NCBI RefSeq assembly: GCF_025847235.1
Contig: NZ_JAOZEW010000002.1
Location: 186,001 to 250,000, forward strand
From: Flavobacterium shii
GTDB lineage: Bacteria; Bacteroidota; Bacteroidia; Flavobacteriales; Flavobacteriaceae
Reading direction: 5' to 3'
DNA: 64,000 nucleotides
Shown here: positions 10,146 to 20,068 of the stretch, one piece after another
How positions within the stretch are numbered: the stretch's first letter is position 1
Layout: every line of letters begins with the position of its first letter
Program-made: the position numbers and the translations under genes
The notes under the pieces: generated by a model
Database searches by the model: none
What the model saw: only the letters and a program-made list of their open reading frames with translations
Told to the model about the DNA's origin: nothing

Positions 10146-11096
10146 TTAAAACTTTATATGCGGCAATTTTTCTGCTATAGTTTTTATTTTATTATCCAGT
10201 TTTGATAAAAAAATACGATGTTGTTCAGAATCTGGATTAAAACTGCGATGCGAAAGTCCCTTTTGTATTTCTGAGATCTTTTGCATTGTAGTAATTCCAT
10301 CTTTGGAGATATAATTTTCACTGAATCGTTCCCAAATATAATCGATAGCAATTTGGTTGGGATGTAGCATATCTTCGGCGTAAAAACGATAATCGCGAAG
10401 TTCATCCATCATGATTTCATAGGAAGGGAAGTAGCTCAAAGTCGAAAGTCGAAAGTCAAAAGTCGCATGGATTGCGGTAAACAAATGCGATTTACTAAGT
10501 TGATTTTCTACAAAACCATCTTTTATATGGCGAACAGGAGAAATAGTGAATATGAATTTTGCCGCTGGATTGATTGAAGCAATTAAATCTATGGTTCTTT
10601 TTATACTTTCGGTGATTGTATCAACTGATAAAAGCTCTTTTGTAAATTGCTTTTGTGGTACTTTATGGCAATTTGCAACAAGCTCTCTACTTTCGATATT
10701 TCGATAAACCCACGAAGTTCCATAGGTAATTATAACATGCGTTGAATCGGTTAATTGTTTATATAATCTTTCAATAATCTCATTTAAATTATTGATTAAA
10801 TCTTCTTTATTAGGATTACTCAAATCCGAGTGACTATCAAAACAGTGCCAACGCTCGTTATGAAAAAACACATCTTCTTTGGTAAATGTCTTATGCAAAA
10901 CCGCAAAACTTATTAGTTTTTCAATTGCCAGAGGATGAAATAAAATCCCAAACGGATTACAACTATTCTGAAACTTAAAATAATCTAGCTTCTCCGCCAT
11001 ATTTACTGCAAAACAAGAACCTAAAGACAATACTCTGGAATTATAATCAATTGGATTGTTGCTTTGTGATATCGGTATTTGGGTTCTGAATTGCAT
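10146..11096 (-). CDS. GSCFA domain protein
   Basis: 316 residues. The family's namesake motif appears as SLGSCFAVNMAEKL near residues 25-38, with further blocks CNPFGILFHPLAI (about 45-57), ITYGTSWVY (about 122-130), PVRHIKDG (about 186-193) and DMLHPNQIAIDYIW (about 241-254). The GSCF and late DxxHPN motifs place it near SGNH/GDSL hydrolases, so an esterase-like activity is plausible, but no substrate is known. The segment coding residues 211-219 contains a tandem heptamer (GACTTTC-like) that looks like an in-frame repeat insertion. Stands alone, with a terminator of the upstream lipoprotein gene between them. Confidence 0.85.
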   Translation of the reverse strand: MQFRTQIPISQSNNPIDYNSRVLSLGSCFAVNMAEKLDYFKFQNSCNPFGILFHPLAIEKLISFAVLHKTFTKEDVFFHNERWHCFDSHSDLSNPNKEDLINNLNEIIERLYKQLTDSTHVIITYGTSWVYRNIESRELVANCHKVPQKQFTKELLSVDTITESIKRTIDLIASINPAAKFIFTISPVRHIKDGFVENQLSKSHLFTAIHATFDFRLSTLSYFPSYEIMMDELRDYRFYAEDMLHPNQIAIDYIWERFSENYISKDGITTMQKISEIQKGLSHRSFNPDSEQHRIFLSKLDNKIKTIAEKLPHIKF

Positions 11097-11137
11097 CTTT
11101 TTAATTTATACACGAATTTCACCAATTTTCACCAATA

Positions 11138-11169
11138 AAAAAACCAAATACAGAAGTATTTGGTTTTTT
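11138..11169 (-). terminator. Intrinsic terminator of the lipoprotein gene
   Basis: Perfect 14-bp stem (AAAAAACCAAATAC / GTATTTGGTTTTTT) with AGAA loop. It lies 17 nt after the stop of the minus-strand lipoprotein gene at 11186. The A/T ends provide a T-run in both directions. Confidence 0.8.
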
Positions 11170-11185
11170 AAACATTTGTTTTTAG

Positions 11186-11986
11186 TTAATAAGTGTATTC
11201 TATTACACCAGCTCCAGTTCCATCTGAATTATAAGAAATTACTTTAATAGGAAATCCATCAGCATTATATTCATAACTAGTTTTATAATCTATTGAAGAA
11301 TTATCTGTTGAAAAAAAAGTTCTCTTAACTACATTATTAATACTCGCTGTAGTACCATAAACCCGTAAATTAAACCCTAAAATATATTTTTTAGGATTAC
11401 TTTTAGTGTCATATTCATATAATTCAGAGCTAATTACTTTTCCTATTTCCCTGTTTATCGACACACTTTTAGTTAAATTTCCATTTTCAAAAGTCAAAAC
11501 TTTGGCTCCAAAACTATCTTTATCTTCTATTCCATTTACATCAGTGTAATATGATTCTATATTGATACTACCATCTGCATTATAAGTATAAATATCTTTA
11601 ATTAATTCAAATTTTTCCTCCGAAGAATGAATCGTAAAATTATACGCATGCAAAACCGTAGCTAATTTTCCATTTGCATAAGTATAAGTAGTCACCACTT
11701 CCTTTATATCTTTGCCATTCTCTGTATTGTACTGATTTTCTTTTACAATTACATCACCATCGTAAATAAAATCTACTCTCCTATCTTTACTTGTAACACT
11801 TAAAATCTTGTTACCTTCATAAGTATTTGTTGAGATTGACCTATTTCCCTCAGAATAAATAGATGTTGTAGTTTTTGGCAAGATCGAAGTATCTTCTGAA
11901 GGAACAGAAGAAGAATTATCATTATCAGATGAACAAGAAGCTAGCGTTAATAGAGAAGTTAGAAATAAATAGAGTAATTTTTTCAT
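11186..11986 (-). CDS. Secreted lipoprotein with YD-like repeats, unknown function
   Basis: 266 residues. Type II signal peptide MKKLLYLFLTSLLTLASC with lipobox LASC (Cys18), then a Ser/Asp-rich linker (SSDNDNSSS) of the kind that in Bacteroidota often targets lipoproteins outward. The mature part carries short beta-strand repeats such as YEYDTKSNPKKYI and YEYNADGFPIKVISYN that resemble YD/Rhs-type repeats, without an Rhs core. The protein at 31436-32692 has the same repeat style. No enzymatic motif is visible. A strong hairpin terminator follows the stop. Confidence 0.75.
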   Translation of the reverse strand: MKKLLYLFLTSLLTLASCSSDNDNSSSVPSEDTSILPKTTTSIYSEGNRSISTNTYEGNKILSVTSKDRRVDFIYDGDVIVKENQYNTENGKDIKEVVTTYTYANGKLATVLHAYNFTIHSSEEKFELIKDIYTYNADGSINIESYYTDVNGIEDKDSFGAKVLTFENGNLTKSVSINREIGKVISSELYEYDTKSNPKKYILGFNLRVYGTTASINNVVKRTFFSTDNSSIDYKTSYEYNADGFPIKVISYNSDGTGAGVIEYTY

Positions 11987-12219
11987 TTATAGATTTTAAG
12001 TTTTTTTTTGCAAATATAACAGAAACCAAAACTAATAATACAACAAACAACTCTCTTTTACCTGCAATTATCTCTGTTTATCATTACGCCTTTACTCTAT
12101 TAAAAAACAACCAATTAAACCAATCTACTTCATTTAAAAAACTAAAAGATAAGCTTATCTATTCAAAAAAATAGATTTTTTAATAACTAAAATCAGATTT
12201 ATAAAGTCAATCTATTCAC

Positions 12220-12227
12220 TACTTTTG
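12220..12227 (+). promoter_or_regulatory. -7 promoter box of the ABC transporter gene
   Basis: TACTTTTG matches the flavobacterial TAnnTTTG -7 consensus and lies 26 nt before the ATG at 12254. A TTG at the usual -33 distance is not clear. Confidence 0.55.
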
Positions 12228-12253
12228 CATCTGCAATTAATTAAAATTCACAT

Positions 12254-13999
12254 ATGAAATTACTATATTCCTATATAATCAAACATAAAATGCTATTGTT
12301 TTTAGCCTTAATTATGGCGTCTATAAACATTTGCTTCAGTTTATCCGACTCTGTTATTACCGGTAAATTAATGCAGGATTGCGGTGTTGGATTGTATAAA
12401 TACAAAGGAAATGAAATCGGATTTATTAAATCTGTAGCTTTCTGGCTAGGTCTTTCGCTTGGTGCGGCCATGATTTCCAGAATTACCAAAAATTTTCAGG
12501 ATTATTTTACCAATGTAGTCATCCAGCGAACTGGCGCTCAAATGTATACTGATGGTATTAAAAAATCTCTCGATTTGCCTTTTGCAGAATTCGAAGATCA
12601 ACGTAGTGGTGAAACATTAAGCAAATTGACAAAAGTGCGTTCTGACTCCGAAAAACTAATTACACTTTCTATTTCTTTAATTTTTCAAACTGTTATAGGA
12701 TTCATATTTGTAATCGTTTACGTTGCCCGTATTGATTATCGTATTTCGATAATATTTTTAATTACTGCTCCAATTATTGCTTTAGTAAGTTCATATCTGG
12801 GTAAGAAAATAAAAATTGTTTCTCGCAAAATTGTAAATCAAACCAATGCATTGGCTGGTTCTACAACCGAGAGTTTAAGAAATATCGAACTTGTAAAAAG
12901 TCTTGGGTTAACGTATCAAGAAGAGAAACGCTTGAATTTAAATACGTTTAAAATCCTGCAACTGGAATTAGAAAAAATACGTTTTATAAGAAGTTTAAGT
13001 TTTATTCAAGGTACTACGGTTCACTTTTTAAGAACCTGTGTAGTTTTTACTCTGTATTATTTCTTGTTTGGACAAAAAATCATCGTGGGAGATTTACTTA
13101 CTATGGTATTTTTTACTTTTTTCATCTTTGGACCTTTACAAGAATTAGGTAATTTTATAATTGCACTTAACGAAACCAAAGTTTCTATGGAAAACTTTAA
13201 AACCTTACTAAGCGCTCCAAAAGAATTCCGTCCGAAAAACCCAAAACACGTTGGTGCTATCCGTTCGTTACTTTTTTCGAATGTAAGTTTCCAGCATAAA
13301 ACTGCCAAATTCAAAGCTGTAGAGAATATAAATTTCGATATCAAGCAAGGTGAAACTGTTGCTTTTGTCGGACCATCCGGAGCTGGAAAAACAACTTTGG
13401 TAAAACTATTAGTCGGATTATATGTGCCACAGGAAGGTAAAGTACTTTATAACAATATTGATTCTACCGAAATTGATTTATTAGATTTAAGAAAGCAATT
13501 GGGATTTGTAACTCAGGATGCTCAATTATTTTCGGGAACAATTCGCGAGAATTTACTATTTGTGAGACCATCTGCTACTGATGAAGATTTATACGATGCT
13601 TTAAAAAGAGCCAGTTGCGAGACACTATTACATCGTGCCGAAGACGGTTTAAACACAACAATTGGTGAGGGTGGAATTAAAGTTTCTGGTGGCGAAAAAC
13701 AACGTTTATCTATCGCTCGTGCTATTTTAAGAAATCCTAATTTATTGATTTTTGATGAAGCAACTTCTGCATTAGATTCTATTACCGAAGAAGAAATAAA
13801 TACTACAATCCGAAACATATCCGATAAGGACAGAATTACTGTTTTAATTGCACACCGATTATCTACTGTAATGCATGCCGATAAAATATTTGTATTAGAA
13901 CAAGGTAAAATTATTGAGCAAGGTAAACACGATGATTTAATACTCGAAAAAGGTTTGTATTATGCAATGTGGCGCCAGCAAATTGGGGAGCGTAAGTAA
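12254..13999 (+). CDS. ABC transporter, fused permease and ATPase (exporter type)
   Basis: 581 residues. The N-terminal ABC transmembrane domain (about residues 1-310, six predicted helices) is followed by a nucleotide-binding domain with Walker A GPSGAGKTT (about 373-381), Q-loop FVTQDAQLF, signature VSGGEKQRLS (about 477), Walker B LLIFDEATS (about 496) and switch His in AHRLST. This is a half-size exporter of the MsbA/lipid-or-drug type that works as a dimer in the inner membrane. The transported compound is not apparent. Monocistronic: its own -7 box lies upstream and a hairpin downstream. Confidence 0.92.
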   Translation: MKLLYSYIIKHKMLLFLALIMASINICFSLSDSVITGKLMQDCGVGLYKYKGNEIGFIKSVAFWLGLSLGAAMISRITKNFQDYFTNVVIQRTGAQMYTDGIKKSLDLPFAEFEDQRSGETLSKLTKVRSDSEKLITLSISLIFQTVIGFIFVIVYVARIDYRISIIFLITAPIIALVSSYLGKKIKIVSRKIVNQTNALAGSTTESLRNIELVKSLGLTYQEEKRLNLNTFKILQLELEKIRFIRSLSFIQGTTVHFLRTCVVFTLYYFLFGQKIIVGDLLTMVFFTFFIFGPLQELGNFIIALNETKVSMENFKTLLSAPKEFRPKNPKHVGAIRSLLFSNVSFQHKTAKFKAVENINFDIKQGETVAFVGPSGAGKTTLVKLLVGLYVPQEGKVLYNNIDSTEIDLLDLRKQLGFVTQDAQLFSGTIRENLLFVRPSATDEDLYDALKRASCETLLHRAEDGLNTTIGEGGIKVSGGEKQRLSIARAILRNPNLLIFDEATSALDSITEEEINTTIRNISDKDRITVLIAHRLSTVMHADKIFVLEQGKIIEQGKHDDLILEKGLYYAMWRQQIGERK

Positions 14000-14059
14000 T
14001 AGTAAAAATATATTTTCTTTAAATTTAGGAAAGAAATAATTTCGCAAAGACATAGAGTC

Positions 14060-14099
14060 GCAAAGTTTTATATGGCTTTGCTGCTTTGTTTTTTTTTTA
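14060..14099 (+). terminator. Probable terminator after the ABC transporter
   Basis: Short stem GCAAAG (14060-14065) / CTTTGC (14076-14081) followed by a long T-run at 14088-14098. The surrounding GCAAAG-type sequence resembles a dispersed flavobacterial repeat, so the stem may be repeat-derived. Confidence 0.5.
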
Positions 14100-14125
14100 T
14101 AAATAAAATTTTTAAGTTTAAAAAG

Positions 14126-14492
14126 CTAGAGATTAGAAACTACTCTTTTAATACCTAGTTTAATAATTGGGACGTTAAAATTTATTAGTAAGCCTAAATT
14201 TTAAAATAAGTCAGAACTTGTTTTGTGTGAACATCAGTAATTTGTTGAATTGATTTAATTTCCAAAATTACTTTTTCTTCAACTATTAAATCAGCTCTGA
14301 ATCCAATATCTAATTTAATTCCGTCCCAAAATACAGGTAATGGCTTTTGTCTTTCTATTGATAATCCTCTTTTTGCTAATTCATGATACAAAATATTGCT
14401 TCATATACAGATTCTAATAATCCTGTACCAAGTTTAACGTATATTTTATAGCAGGTATCGACCACGGTAGTTGAAATCTCATTTTCAGTCAT
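14126..14492 (-). pseudogene. GxxExxY family protein gene broken by two frameshifts
   Basis: Reading from an ATG at 14492, the first 34 codons give MTENEISTTVVDTCYKIYVK and the family motif GLLESVYEA. The frame then shifts near 14406 and continues as YHELAKRGLSIERQKPLPVF through LEIKSIQQITDVHTKQVLTY. It shifts again near 14198 and ends NFNVPIIKLGIKRVVSNL with a stop at 14126-14128. Stitched together these give a normal-length (about 120 residue) GxxExxY protein, a small family related to PD-(D/E)XK nucleases that is common in Bacteroidota. The 65-codon ORF inside it is only the middle fragment. Sequencing error is possible but two independent shifts argue for decay. Confidence 0.8.
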
Positions 14493-14545
14493 ATTTAAAA
14501 AATAAAGTATAAACTTATAAAAATACAGCTTTCATAAACAAAAAA

Positions 14546-14572
14546 GTCGCAAAGCTTATAAAACTTTGCGAC
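14546..14572 (-). terminator. alaS terminator
   Basis: Perfect 9-bp stem GTCGCAAAG / CTTTGCGAC around a 9-nt loop, with a T-run on the minus strand (complement of 14536-14545). It lies 30 nt past the alaS stop codon. Confidence 0.75.
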
Positions 14573-14602
14573 TCTGCGTTTTTGCGAGATTGAAAATAAT
14601 GC

Positions 14603-17233
14603 TTACTTCACAAAATCAACTGCGCGAACCAAGGCTTCTGGAATACCATCGGCATTTTTTCCTCCAGCAGTTGCAAAGAAAGGTTGTCCTCCACCTCCAC
14701 CTTGGATATATTTTCCTAACTCACGAACTACTTGTCCTGCGTTTAGTTTTTTATCAGCAACTAACTCTTTAGAAATATAACACGTTAACATTGGCTTTCC
14801 TTCTTCGGCTGTAGCCAATACTACAAATAAATTTGTTGCTGTGTTACCTAGTTCGTAAACCAAATCTTTAGCACCTTCCGGAGATAAATCTACTTGTTTT
14901 GCCAAGAACTGAACTCCATTTATTTCTTGTATTTCTTTAGCCAAATCTCCTTTCATATTTTTGGCTTTATCTTTTAATAAAGCTTCTAACTGTTTTTTAA
15001 GTTTAGCATTTTCATCTTGCAACGAAACAACTGCTTTTATAGGATCTTGCGCATTTTTTAAAACTGCATTGATCTCTTTTAATTTCTCTGCCTGACTTGC
15101 AAAATATTCTTTTACAGCTCCCGAAGTTATTGCTTCGATACGACGAATTCCAGACGCAACTGCACCTTCGCTCACTATCTTGAAATACCAAATATCGGCT
15201 GTGTTGTTTACGTGAATTCCTCCACATAATTCCATGCTATCCCCAAATTTGATAGCACGAACATGATCTCCGTATTTTTCACCAAACAATGCCATTGCGC
15301 CTTCCTCTACAGCTTGTTCAAATGGCACATTACGTCTTTCTATTAATGGTAATTGTTCTTGAATTCTTGCATTTACAAAATCTTCAACTTGTTGCAATTC
15401 TTCGTCGGTAACTTTAGAGAAATGAGAAAAGTCAAATCTTAAATGTTTCGGACTCACCAATGATCCTTTTTGCTCTACGTGCGTTCCTAAAATAGAACGC
15501 AATGCCTGGTGCATTAAGTGTGTCGCTGAGTGATTTGAAGCCGAGCTTTTTCTTGTACTTACATCTACAAAAGCTTTAAAAGTCTCCGATAGATTATTCG
15601 GAAGTTCTTTGGCAAAATGTATGATTACATTATTCTCTTTCTTAGTATCGATTATGTAAATTACATCTCCGTTACTAGCTTCAAAATATCCTTTATCTCC
15701 TACTTGTCCACCACCTTCTGGGTAAAAAGGCGTCATATTAAATACAATTTGATAGATTTCTCCATCTTTTGCACTTTCTACTTTACGGTAACGAGTAATC
15801 TTTACCATTGCTTCTGTACGATCGTACCCTATAAATTCTTCATCTTCATCATCAATCAAAATTTGCCAATCTCCTGCTTTTACTTTCGAAGCTGCACGAG
15901 AACGCTCTTTTTGCTTTTGCAATTCTGATTCAAAATCTCCTTCGTCCAACGTTAATCCTTTCTCAGAAAGAATTAAAGCAGTTAAGTCGATAGGAAAACC
16001 ATACGTATCATATAATTCGAATGCTTTTTTACCCGAAATAACTTTACCCGAACTATTAGTAATTATATTATCCAATAATACCAATCCTTGGTCAAGTGTA
16101 CGTAAAAAAGAATTTTCTTCTTCTCTGATCACGTTTGCACAAAGTTCTTTTTGTGATCTAATTTCCGGAAATGAACCACCCATTTGTGTGCTTAGTGTTT
16201 CAACCAATTTATAGATAAAAGGCTCTTTGGTATCCAAGAATGTAAAACCATAGCGAATAGCACGACGTAATATTCTACGTATTACATAACCCGCTCCAGT
16301 GTTAGATGGTAATTGTCCGTCGGCAATAGCAAAAGCAACTGCGCGAACGTGATCGGCAATTACACGAATAGCAATATTTACTTTATCCTCGGCTTCGTTC
16401 GTAGCTTTTATGTGATATTTTGTTTTTGTAATCGATTCTATTTCGTGGATAATCGGTGTAAAAACATCGGTATCATAATTCGATTGTACATTTTGCAAAA
16501 CCATACACAAACGCTCAAATCCCATTCCGGTATCTACGTGTTGTGCTGGTAATTTTTCAAGAGAACCATCAGCCTTACGGTTGAATTCCATGAATACATT
16601 ATTCCAGATTTCTACCACATGTGGATGATCATTATTTACAAGGTCTTTTCCTGGAACTAATGCTTTTTCTTCGGCAGAACGAATATCTACGTGAATTTCA
16701 GAACATGGTCCACATGGTCCCTGATCTCCCATTTCCCAGAAATTATCTTTTTTGTTTCCAAGTAAGATTCTGTCTTCGGCAATAAGTGTTTTCCAGATAT
16801 CGTATGCCTCTTGATCAAAAGGAACGTTTTCTTCTTCGCTTCCTTCAAAAACGGTTACGTAAAGAATGTCTTTATCAATTTTATAAACTTCGGTTAATAA
16901 TTCCCAAGCCCAATTGATTGCTTCTTTCTTAAAGTAATCTCCAAAAGACCAGTTCCCAAGCATTTCGAACATGGTATGGTGATAGGTATCAATACCTACT
17001 TCTTCTAGATCGTTATGTTTTCCTGAAACGCGAAGACATTTTTGCGTATCGGCTATTCTAGGGCTTTTTGGTATTCCATTTCCTAAAAAATATTCTTTAA
17101 ACTGGGCCATTCCCGAGTTATTAAACATAAGGGTTGGATCATCCTTAAGAACAATTGGAGCAGATGGTACTATTAAATGTCCTTTGCTGTGAAAAAAGTC
17201 TAAAAATTGCTTACGTACGTCTTGTGATTTCAT
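14603..17233 (-). CDS. alaS: Alanine--tRNA ligase
   Basis: 876 residues, full length. It joins alanine to tRNA-Ala in the cytoplasm. The N-terminal class II core begins [19 protein letters not shown] and includes [13 protein letters not shown] (motif 1-2 region) and [17 protein letters not shown] (motif 3 region, about residues 315-330). The editing domain has zinc/active-site residues in HSATHLMHQ (about 564) and CGGIHVNNT (about 668). The C-terminal DHHA1-like domain contains the glycine-rich end [14 protein letters not shown]. It has its own terminator. Flanked by a decayed GxxExxY gene and, divergently, an M23 peptidase; this gap arrangement shows nothing unusual. Confidence 0.97.
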   Translation of the reverse strand: MKSQDVRKQFLDFFHSKGHLIVPSAPIVLKDDPTLMFNNSGMAQFKEYFLGNGIPKSPRIADTQKCLRVSGKHNDLEEVGIDTYHHTMFEMLGNWSFGDYFKKEAINWAWELLTEVYKIDKDILYVTVFEGSEEENVPFDQEAYDIWKTLIAEDRILLGNKKDNFWEMGDQGPCGPCSEIHVDIRSAEEKALVPGKDLVNNDHPHVVEIWNNVFMEFNRKADGSLEKLPAQHVDTGMGFERLCMVLQNVQSNYDTDVFTPIIHEIESITKTKYHIKATNEAEDKVNIAIRVIADHVRAVAFAIADGQLPSNTGAGYVIRRILRRAIRYGFTFLDTKEPFIYKLVETLSTQMGGSFPEIRSQKELCANVIREEENSFLRTLDQGLVLLDNIITNSSGKVISGKKAFELYDTYGFPIDLTALILSEKGLTLDEGDFESELQKQKERSRAASKVKAGDWQILIDDEDEEFIGYDRTEAMVKITRYRKVESAKDGEIYQIVFNMTPFYPEGGGQVGDKGYFEASNGDVIYIIDTKKENNVIIHFAKELPNNLSETFKAFVDVSTRKSSASNHSATHLMHQALRSILGTHVEQKGSLVSPKHLRFDFSHFSKVTDEELQQVEDFVNARIQEQLPLIERRNVPFEQAVEEGAMALFGEKYGDHVRAIKFGDSMELCGGIHVNNTADIWYFKIVSEGAVASGIRRIEAITSGAVKEYFASQAEKLKEINAVLKNAQDPIKAVVSLQDENAKLKKQLEALLKDKAKNMKGDLAKEIQEINGVQFLAKQVDLSPEGAKDLVYELGNTATNLFVVLATAEEGKPMLTCYISKELVADKKLNAGQVVRELGKYIQGGGGGQPFFATAGGKNADGIPEALVRAVDFVK

Positions 17234-17572
17234 TTTTGTTAGTTTAATCTATAATTTGTTGAATCGTTGAATTGTTTTTAGTTCTTTATCGAATAACCGA
17301 TTAAACAATTAACCAAATCAACTTTTTGCCCCGGATAGTAGTGAAAAGCTTCGAAATTTATAAATCTATTTTTTATTGAGTGGGCAGAGCGACCGAAGGA
17401 AGCTCCTGCTAACTCATTATAAAAAAGTTTTATAAACGAGAACTTGAAACGAATAGCCGGATTGGGCACATTATTATATTTATTATTGAAAAAAGGGCGG
17501 AACAACTGAAACATTTATTAAATTTGTTCGACTAACACTTTTACAGTGTGCAAAAATAGGGTATTTTAAAAT
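17234..17572. other. Divergent intergenic region between alaS and the M23 gene
   Basis: 339 nt holding the two divergent promoters, of which I can place neither confidently. A tract at about 17378-17418 (GAGTGGGCAGAGCGACCGAA and onward) looks like part of a dispersed repeat. It creates a spurious minus-strand ORF of 78 codons. No convincing gene seen. Confidence 0.5.
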
Positions 17573-18550
17573 ATGGCGAAAGTAAAATATTATTACGATT
17601 CGGAAAATCTGGCCTACCGAAAAATAAAAACGAAAAAGAGAATAAAATTTGGCTTCATTATCCTATTTTTATTGGCATCGGCATTATTTGGTTTTTTAGC
17701 ATTTGTAATATTGCTTAACACACCTTATTTCGAAACTCCAAAAGACCGATTACAAGCTCGAGAAATTGAAAATTTAAAGTTGAATTATTCGATTTTGAAT
17801 AAAAAAATGGATCAGATTGATGCTGTTGTTGAGAGTCTTGAGGATCGCGACAATAATTTATACAGGGTTTATTTTAATAAAAAAGAAATTCCGGATTCTA
17901 TACGAAAAGCAGGATTTTCAAGAATCGAAAGATATAAAGTTTTAGAAGGTTACAACAATTCACAATTAGTAATCAATACCACAAAAAGAATTGATGTACT
18001 CACTAAACAATTAGCGATACAATCGAGGTCATTGGATGAGATTTTGAAACTGGCAGGTGCCAAAGAAAATTTATTATCTGCAATTCCTGCCATTCAGCCA
18101 GTACAGAACGAGAATTTAAAACGTATGGCTTCAGGTTTTGGATATAGAACAGATCCTTTTACCAAAGTACGTAAGATGCATGAGGGTATGGACTTTACAG
18201 CCAAAGTAGGAACTCCTGTTTATGCCACTGGAGATGGTGTAGTAGACAGAGCAGACAATAATGCCTCTGGTTTTGGGAATCACGTCGTAATTAGGCATGG
18301 TTTTGGCTACGAAACTTTATATGCCCATTTAAGCAAATACAACTGCCGACCGGGACAAAGAGTAAAACGTGGAGATGTAATAGGATATGTAGGAAGCACA
18401 GGAAGATCCGAGGGGCCTCATTGTCATTATGAAGTTCATAAAGATGGTAAAGTAGTGAATCCGCTTAATTTTTATTACGGAAACATCTCTGCGGTGGAAT
18501 ATGTAGCCATTACAAAATTAGCAAACCAAGAAAATCAATCATTAGATTAA
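17573..18550 (+). CDS. M23 family (LytM-type) cell-wall metallopeptidase
   Basis: 325 residues. Short cytoplasmic N-terminus, one transmembrane helix (about residues 24-46), a coiled-coil-like linker (about 55-150), then the peptidase_M23 domain (about 180-300). Zinc ligands are visible: His and Asp in MHEGMDFTA (about 203-211) and the HxH pair in GPHCHYEVH (about 281-289). Such proteins cleave peptidoglycan cross-links in the periplasm, or activate amidases when catalytically dead; here the ligands are intact. The MerR gene follows after 89 nt. Confidence 0.9.
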   Translation: MAKVKYYYDSENLAYRKIKTKKRIKFGFIILFLLASALFGFLAFVILLNTPYFETPKDRLQAREIENLKLNYSILNKKMDQIDAVVESLEDRDNNLYRVYFNKKEIPDSIRKAGFSRIERYKVLEGYNNSQLVINTTKRIDVLTKQLAIQSRSLDEILKLAGAKENLLSAIPAIQPVQNENLKRMASGFGYRTDPFTKVRKMHEGMDFTAKVGTPVYATGDGVVDRADNNASGFGNHVVIRHGFGYETLYAHLSKYNCRPGQRVKRGDVIGYVGSTGRSEGPHCHYEVHKDGKVVNPLNFYYGNISAVEYVAITKLANQENQSLD

Positions 18551-18639
18551 CATAAACAAAAAAGTATTCTCTGTCGGTACTCAGTTCTGATAGAATCCTT
18601 AAATTAGTTATCTAAAAAATATTCAACTAGAAAGACAAT

Positions 18640-18972
18640 ATGCATATTGAATTACAACCCGATAAACGATATTATAGTATTGGCGAAATCGCCAAGGCAT
18701 TCCATGTGAATGCTTCTTTGATACGGTTTTGGGATGGAGAATTTGACATTCTAAAACCAAAGAAAAATGCCAAAGGCAACAGAATGTTTACCCCTGAGGA
18801 TGTGAAAAACTTACAATTAATTTTTCATTTGGTCAAAGAACGCGGTTTTACATTAGAAGGCGCCAAAATACATTTAAAGGAAGGACAAAAGAAAACTTTA
18901 GATAAATTCGAAATAATACGTAAATTAGAGACGATAAAAACACAATTGACTGAAATTAAAAACGAATTGTAA
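18640..18972 (+). CDS. MerR family transcriptional regulator
   Basis: 110 residues. N-terminal winged-helix MerR domain (about residues 8-78): YYSIGEIAKAFHVNASLIRFWDGE carries the helix-turn-helix, followed by RMFTPEDVKNLQLIFHLVKERGFTLEGAK. A short C-terminal coiled coil serves dimerisation. There is no effector domain and no metal-binding Cys. This short type is very common in Bacteroidota just upstream of lemA. It lies 31 nt before lemA and probably heads the LemA-TPM-TPM operon. Confidence 0.9.
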   Translation: MHIELQPDKRYYSIGEIAKAFHVNASLIRFWDGEFDILKPKKNAKGNRMFTPEDVKNLQLIFHLVKERGFTLEGAKIHLKEGQKKTLDKFEIIRKLETIKTQLTEIKNEL

Positions 18973-19003
18973 CAATAAATTATTAAACTTAAATTAAACA
19001 AAC

Positions 19004-19591
19004 ATGAAAAGATTTTTGCCTTGGATTATTGGAATAGTTGTTATCATTGGTATTTACAGCTGGGTTAAAGGAATTAACAATACAGCAGTTACTTTAAACC
19101 AAAATGTTGAACAATCTTGGGGAGATGTACAAACTGCTTACCAAAGACGTAATGACCTTATCGGAAACTTAGTAAATACGGTAAAAGGTGCTGCTGATTT
19201 TGAAAAATCAACTTTAACAGCAGTTATCGAAGCGCGTGCAAAAGCAACAAGTGTAACTGTAGACCCTACTAATATCACACCAGAGCAACTTGCAGAATTC
19301 AACAAAGCTCAAAGTGGTGTTTCTTCATCTTTGTCTAGATTATTAGTTTCTGTTGAACAATATCCGACATTAAAAGCGAATGAAAATTTCTTGAAATTAC
19401 AAGACGAATTAGCGAGTACAGAGAATCAAATTCTTACTGCTAGAACTCGTTTTAATGAGGCAGTAAAACCTTATAACAGTCATATCAAAACTTTCCCAAA
19501 CAGCTTGTTTGCTGGTATGTTTGGATTTAAAGAAAAAGCATATTTCACTGCTGTTGATGGTGCTGATAAACCTGTTGAAGTAAAATTCTAA
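19004..19591 (+). CDS. lemA: LemA family protein
   Basis: 195 residues. An N-terminal membrane anchor (about residues 4-22, FLPWIIGIVVIIGIYSWV) is followed by the LemA helical bundle: NVEQSWGDVQTAYQRRNDLIGNL and the conserved ARTRFNEAVKPYNSHIKTFPNSL. The function of LemA is not established; it appears repeatedly next to TPM-domain proteins, as here, and the set is thought to act at the membrane. The next gene starts 39 nt downstream. Confidence 0.93.
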   Translation: MKRFLPWIIGIVVIIGIYSWVKGINNTAVTLNQNVEQSWGDVQTAYQRRNDLIGNLVNTVKGAADFEKSTLTAVIEARAKATSVTVDPTNITPEQLAEFNKAQSGVSSSLSRLLVSVEQYPTLKANENFLKLQDELASTENQILTARTRFNEAVKPYNSHIKTFPNSLFAGMFGFKEKAYFTAVDGADKPVEVKF

Positions 19592-19630
19592 AAAGATTTA
19601 ATATTATAAATTAACTCAAAACTAATTTCA

Positions 19631-20068
19631 ATGTCAAAAGTAGAAGATTTTTTAACCAAAGAAGAAGAACAAGCAATTGTTGAAGCTATTCGTGTGGCCG
19701 AGAAAAATACTTCTGGCGAAATTAGAGTTCATATAGAAAGTTCAACTTCCAAAGCTCATTATGACAGAGCTTTGGAAGTCTTTCATGAATTAAAAATGAA
19801 TGAAACACAACTTAAAAATGGTGTTTTATTATATGTTGCCGTTGATGACCATAAGTTCGTTATTTGCGGAGACAAAGGAATAAATGATGTTGTACATGCT
19901 AATTTTTGGGATTCTACAAAAGAAGCCATTGCATCACATTTTAAACAAGAAAACTTCAAACAAGGACTTATCGATGGTATCCTGATAGCGGGTGAACAAT
20001 TGAAAAAACATTTCCCTTGGTCTGCTGACAATACCGACGAATTATCAAACGAAATCTCTAAAGGATAA
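19631..20068 (+). CDS. TPM domain protein, short cytoplasmic form
   Basis: 145 residues made of one TPM (Psb32/MOLO-1-like) domain: LTKEEEQAIVEAIRVAEKNT, SGEIRVHIE, then GVLLYVAVDDHKFVICGDKGIN and the C-terminal GLIDGILIAGEQLKKHFP. No signal peptide or membrane segment, unlike the next gene. Its stop codon shares a base with the start of the second TPM gene (20068), so the two are translationally coupled. Role presumed together with LemA; no activity known. Confidence 0.88.
   Translation: MSKVEDFLTKEEEQAIVEAIRVAEKNTSGEIRVHIESSTSKAHYDRALEVFHELKMNETQLKNGVLLYVAVDDHKFVICGDKGINDVVHANFWDSTKEAIASHFKQENFKQGLIDGILIAGEQLKKHFPWSADNTDELSNEISKG

Noticed and set aside
14194..14391. 65-codon ORF as an independent gene
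   Set aside because: It is the middle part of the frameshifted GxxExxY gene; flanking frames continue the same family on both sides.
17278..17514. 78-codon minus-strand ORF between alaS and the M23 gene
   Set aside because: It runs through a repeat-like tract and the likely promoter region of both genes, has no recognisable domain, and its composition is that of translated intergenic DNA.
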